Shown: piece after piece, positions 60,795-64,000 of the stretch
How the letters are laid out: each line of letters begins with the position of its first letter
How positions within the stretch are numbered: the first letter of the stretch is position 1
Origin: CP2-2F sp034432555
GTDB taxonomy: Bacteria > Chloroflexota > Anaerolineae > Aggregatilineales > UBA2796
Length of the DNA: 64,000 nucleotides
Assembly: GCA_034432555.1 (NCBI GenBank)
Contig: DAOUBW010000022.1
Location: 9,949-73,948 of the forward strand
Direction: 5' to 3'
The notes under the pieces: model-generated
The model's input: only the letters and a program-made list of their open reading frames with translations
Told to the model about the DNA's origin: nothing
Databases searched by the model: none
Program-made: the position numbers and the translations under genes

Positions 60795-62417
60795 CTAGGC
60801 GCGGATGATCACGCCTTCATAGGGGCGCAAACCGAGCGTGCCGCCGATTGCCTCCTCTGCCCGATCTAGCGCGGTGGAGAGGATAAGCGTGCCGCCGCCT
60901 GTGAGCGCCACCGTTTGCGCTTCCGCCGTGAAGTTGATGGCAACCACAAAGCGCTGATCGCCTGCCGTGCGCTCAAAGATGTAGGTGTGGGCGTCGCCGC
61001 TGAGTGTTCGGTAAGCACCACCGTGCAGCGCGGGCGACTGGCGGCGCAGCCTGAGCAGCGCACGGGTCAAGTTGAGCATCGAGTGCGGATCGGCAAGCTG
61101 TGCGGCAACGTTGCGCGTTGGATAGTCAGAGGTCACCGGCAGCCACGTGCGAACGCCTTCGGGCGAGAAGCCGCCGTTGGGCGTGCTATCCCACTGCATG
61201 GGCGTGCGTTCAGGGTCGCGCCCTAAGCCAAGCCCTTGCACATTTTTGCCCCAAGGATCTTGGGCAAGTTCGGGCGGAATATCGCCATCCACCATGCCGA
61301 TTTCATCACCGTAGTACATGGTTGGCGTGCCGCGCAGCGTCAGCAGCAGCAGCATACAGGCACGCGCCGCCTCTGAACCAATGCGGCTGGCGATGCGGTG
61401 TTCGTCATGATTGCTAAAGACATAGTTCGGCTGCTGCCCATTGGTCAGCACGCGCTCTACGTTCTCCACCACCTCACGGACGATCTCAGCGCGCCACGGC
61501 GCATTGATCAAGGCGAAGTTAAAGGGCATGTGTAGTTCGTCGTTGTTGGCGCCGTAGTAGGTTGCCCATTCATCCCAATCGGCAATGTGAATCTCACCGA
61601 CCGCCATACGCGGGCTGATCGGCTCGAATTCATCCAGCACGGCACGGAACTCGCGGTAGAGCGCATGGTTATCGGGATGCCCTTTGTCGTAGAGGTGAAC
61701 CTGAGAGTCGTAGTCACCCATCGGCTTATAGAGCGCCATGCCGCTTTCGCTCAGCGGATTATCGCGCATGTCAGGGTCTTTCATCAGGAAGTGCGCCACA
61801 TCCACACGGAAGCCATCTACGCCGCGCCGCAGCCAGAAGCGCATGGCGTCGAACATGGCTGCTTTCACCTCAGGGTTGCGCCAATTCAGGTCAGGTTGTT
61901 CCTTCAGGAAGGAATGCAGGTAGTACTGCCCTGTGTGCGCGTCGAATTCCCACGCGCTGCCGCCGAACAAACTCAGCCAGTTATTGGGCGGGCTGCCATC
62001 GGGCTTAGGGTCTGCCCAGACATACCAATCCCGCTTGGGATTATCGCGTGAGCTGCGCGACTCCTTGAACCATGCGTGCTGATCAGAGCTGTGGTTCGGC
62101 ACGAAGTCAATCAGCACCTTTACGCCGCGCTCGTGTGCTGCGGCAAGCAGCGCGTCAAAATCGGCAAGCGTGCCAAAGATCGGGTCAACATCGCAGTAGT
62201 CGGCAACGTCATAGCCGAAATCAGCCATGGGTGAGGTGAAAAAGGGCGAGAGCCAGATGGCATCTATGCCCAGCGTTTCAGCCAGATAATCAATTTTTTG
62301 CAGCACACCGCGCAGATCGCCGATGCCGTCGCCGTTGGCATCCATGAAGCTGCGCGGGTAGATTTGGTAGATAACGCCGCGCTGCCACCACAGCAGGCGG
62401 GAAGGGAAGTCCGTCAT
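60795..62417 (-). CDS. GH13 alpha-glucosidase / oligo-1,6-glucosidase
   Basis: 540 residues, full length for a GH13 exo-glucosidase. The (beta/alpha)8 barrel shows region I VLIDFVPNHSS, region II GFRVDVAH (nucleophile Asp), region III AVGEIHI (acid/base Glu) and region IV SNHDEHR (transition-state Asp). MTDFPSRLLWWQRGVIYQIYPRSFMDANGDGIGDLRGVL is the typical start. No signal peptide, so it likely acts on imported maltose- or isomaltose-type oligosaccharides in the cytosol. Confidence 0.95.
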   Translation of the reverse strand: MTDFPSRLLWWQRGVIYQIYPRSFMDANGDGIGDLRGVLQKIDYLAETLGIDAIWLSPFFTSPMADFGYDVADYCDVDPIFGTLADFDALLAAAHERGVKVLIDFVPNHSSDQHAWFKESRSSRDNPKRDWYVWADPKPDGSPPNNWLSLFGGSAWEFDAHTGQYYLHSFLKEQPDLNWRNPEVKAAMFDAMRFWLRRGVDGFRVDVAHFLMKDPDMRDNPLSESGMALYKPMGDYDSQVHLYDKGHPDNHALYREFRAVLDEFEPISPRMAVGEIHIADWDEWATYYGANNDELHMPFNFALINAPWRAEIVREVVENVERVLTNGQQPNYVFSNHDEHRIASRIGSEAARACMLLLLTLRGTPTMYYGDEIGMVDGDIPPELAQDPWGKNVQGLGLGRDPERTPMQWDSTPNGGFSPEGVRTWLPVTSDYPTRNVAAQLADPHSMLNLTRALLRLRRQSPALHGGAYRTLSGDAHTYIFERTAGDQRFVVAINFTAEAQTVALTGGGTLILSTALDRAEEAIGGTLGLRPYEGVIIRA

Positions 62418-62468
62418 GGGGAAAAATCCTTTTTTGCACCTAACGCTGCCGATTATAGCGCGCTTTGG

Positions 62469-63617
62469 CTACAACATCGCCTCAAGCTCCGTCCACATCG
62501 CCTTGATCTCAGCATGATCCTCAAAGTGCTGGCGAACAGGCTCTAGCAGGGCGATGAGCGCCTCGCTCATGGCATTCTTCAAGTCCATTGGGTGCAGGCT
62601 GCCTTCACTATAGGCGGCTGCCAAATCTTCGTAGCGCTCAAAGGTGAGGTTGCCGCCGTTTTCGGGCGTGCGCGCCACAAAGAGCGTTTGCCCGTTGCGG
62701 TAGATGAGGTGTTCCGCCCAGTCCAGCACCGGGTTAAATTCAATGCCATCGGCAGGCGGTGGGCAGAACGCTTTCCGCATTTTGCCACGAATTTCATCAG
62801 GCGTATCATGGATAAAGACCGCCGATTTAGGCTTCGATTTGCTCATCTTCATGGCGGTGCGAAGTTCGCGCAGCTTATCGGCGTCTACGGGCCACTGCGG
62901 CGGTTTATCCAAGCCGAGCAGCAGGTGATGATGGACGGCAATCGGCTTGATAACTGTGCCTTCGGCATCGCGCAGCGGCGAAATGGTGAGCATATTTGCC
63001 ACATCACGGGCGATGACGTGCGCCTTGCGCTGATCCATGCCGCCTTGTGCGATGTTAGCGCGCAGGATGAACACATCGGCAACCTGCATGGGCGGGTAGA
63101 TCAGCTTGGCAAAATCAATGCTCTCGCCTTCGCCGCGCCCCATAATGCTCACGCTGCGTAGGATGCGGTTCAAGGTGGTGTTCTTGCCAACCTCGATCAG
63201 CGTCTCCCAGTAGGTGTCGTTATGATGATAGAGTTCTGAGCCAAGCACGAAGTCAAGCGCTTCAGGATCGCCGCCGAGCGCAGCAAGGGATGCCTTCAAG
63301 CCTTCCTTAAAATAGCCAACCGCCACCTTCTTGATCTTTTCGCGGTCGCCACCAAGTTTATCGTTGATCCAGGTGTGCCAGTCGGCAAGGAAGATTGTGC
63401 AGCGGACGCCTGCCTGCTGCAAGTCGCGCACTTTTTGCATACACATCAAGCCGGTGCCAAGGTGCAGCCTGCCTGAAATCTCCAAGCCGATGTAGTGGCG
63501 CAGCGGCAAGTTTTGCGCCAGCAGGGCGGGAATTTCATCCGCGCCGATCACCTCTTCAAGATTGCGGGTGATCAACGCGGTGCGTTGTTCAATGCTCAGG
63601 TGTGCCGTTTCGCTCAT
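62469..63617 (-). CDS. tyrS: Tyrosyl-tRNA synthetase, archaeal/eukaryotic type
   Basis: 382 residues, class I synthetase charging tRNA-Tyr. The HIGH equivalent is GRLHLG (49-54) and KMSKS is at 257-261. YIGLEISGRLHLGTGLMCM, IYPPMQVADVFILRANIAQGGMDQRKAHVIARDV and LHPMDLKNAMSEALIALLEP align by eye with archaeal TyrRS (for example the Methanocaldococcus type), which lacks the bacterial S4 C-terminal domain. It may be the cell's TyrRS or a second copy. It is separated from the glucosidase gene by 51 bases. Confidence 0.9.
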   Translation of the reverse strand: MSETAHLSIEQRTALITRNLEEVIGADEIPALLAQNLPLRHYIGLEISGRLHLGTGLMCMQKVRDLQQAGVRCTIFLADWHTWINDKLGGDREKIKKVAVGYFKEGLKASLAALGGDPEALDFVLGSELYHHNDTYWETLIEVGKNTTLNRILRSVSIMGRGEGESIDFAKLIYPPMQVADVFILRANIAQGGMDQRKAHVIARDVANMLTISPLRDAEGTVIKPIAVHHHLLLGLDKPPQWPVDADKLRELRTAMKMSKSKPKSAVFIHDTPDEIRGKMRKAFCPPPADGIEFNPVLDWAEHLIYRNGQTLFVARTPENGGNLTFERYEDLAAAYSEGSLHPMDLKNAMSEALIALLEPVRQHFEDHAEIKAMWTELEAML

Positions 63618-63714
63618 GGCGGTGTGTTGCCCTTCGGGAATCGCTCTGTTGATAAGGTTGCCCGTAAGTTTACCGCATTTTGGCGCACCTGTTTAGGGCG
63701 GTGGCAAAGGGACG

Positions 63715-64000
63715 CTACTGCCGTGCCGCCCAGACGTAGAGGGTGGGATTACTCTCATCAATGATGGCGGCAAGGTGCGTGCCATCCGCGCTGAAGGCGA
63801 GTTGCAGCACACGCTGCACACTTTCTGCACTCAGGCTAAAAGGCAACCTATCTGCCAATGCCGCTTCAGGCAGCGCAAAAACCTTTACCACATCTTCAGG
63901 GTCATCATTAGGGTTGGCAGCCTCATCACCAACCACCACCCAGCGCCGATCAGGGCTAAATGCAGCGGCACTGCCTTTCAAGAACACTACGCCCTGTTGT
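63715..64000 (-). CDS. Partial WD40-like beta-propeller protein, C-terminus only
   Basis: The frame is open through the right edge (no stop or start upstream in the window) and ends at 63715. The visible 95 residues contain AAAFSPDRRWVVVGDE and LQLAFSADGTHLAAI-YVWAARQ, the strand pattern of WD40 repeats. The rest of the protein lies beyond the window. Function unknown. Confidence 0.7.
   Translation of the reverse strand, partial: QQGVVFLKGSAAAFSPDRRWVVVGDEAANPNDDPEDVVKVFALPEAALADRLPFSLSAESVQRVLQLAFSADGTHLAAIIDESNPTLYVWAARQ

Overview
The window looks like a chromosomal segment of a GC-rich (about 60% by eye) member of the Chloroflexota, most likely an Anaerolineae-like lineage. This is an inference. 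It rests on the many secreted proteins with Thr/Pro-rich linkers and bacterial SH3 domains, a linker-rich Ser/Thr kinase, GldF/GldG-type ABC genes, an archaeal-type tyrosyl-tRNA synthetase and a xanthorhodopsin-like proton pump. No phage, transposase, rRNA or CRISPR array was seen. Coding density is high. Promoters often carry an extended -10 (TGC followed by TATAAT-like hexamers).

Layout. 1-6.2 kb: a duplicated-domain secreted protein, a palindrome-bearing intergenic region, an ABC-2 exporter pair, a DUF3267-like metalloprotease, a CARDB/SH3 lipoprotein and a roadblock protein with a textbook promoter. 6.2-16.4 kb: threonine dehydratase-like enzyme, CTP synthase, two large membrane proteins of glycosyltransferase type, a light-driven proton pump with its own promoter region and a decisive Shine-Dalgarno, and a secreted GH5-like protein whose acid/base position is changed. 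16.4-25.1 kb: two sensor proteins, an ABC-permease/MenA-like prenyltransferase fusion, thymidylate kinase with DusB, and tRNA-Gly. 25.1-31.8 kb: methyltransferase, small membrane proteins, a TetR regulator, a clan-A glycosidase-like protein, an orphan solute-binding protein and a penicillin acylase-family hydrolase.

31.8-46.4 kb: a run of cell-envelope and signalling genes (a protein resembling the C-terminal half of SWIM-family proteins without the zinc finger, a TPR-like protein, an SH3 plus serine beta-lactamase-fold protein, a large Ser/Thr kinase, a membrane-fused spermidine-synthase-like protein), then a metallo-beta-lactamase-fold protein, the primary sigma factor with its downstream genes, and a GldF/GldG/DUF4340 set without an ATPase. 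46.4-54.6 kb: a single-polypeptide restriction-modification enzyme with an AT-rich recognition segment, tRNA-Arg, a methyltransferase, a division-type PBP with an FtsL/DivIC-like partner, and a Clp_N plus phosphotransferase-like fusion. 54.8-64 kb: a secreted subtilase with 47-residue repeats, the pyruvate dehydrogenase E1alpha-E1beta-E2 operon with a structured leader, a GH13 alpha-glucosidase, archaeal-type TyrRS and the C-terminal end of a WD40-like protein.

The genes suggest a heterotroph that digests proteins and polysaccharides, oxidises pyruvate through a PDH complex and supplements its energy with light. The observations most worth testing are the rhodopsin with a fenestration glycine, the ABC permease/prenyltransferase fusion, the Clp_N/kinase-like fusion, the mosaic restriction enzyme and the structured pdh leader. 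I did not find a multi-gene system that I could defend as wholly new.
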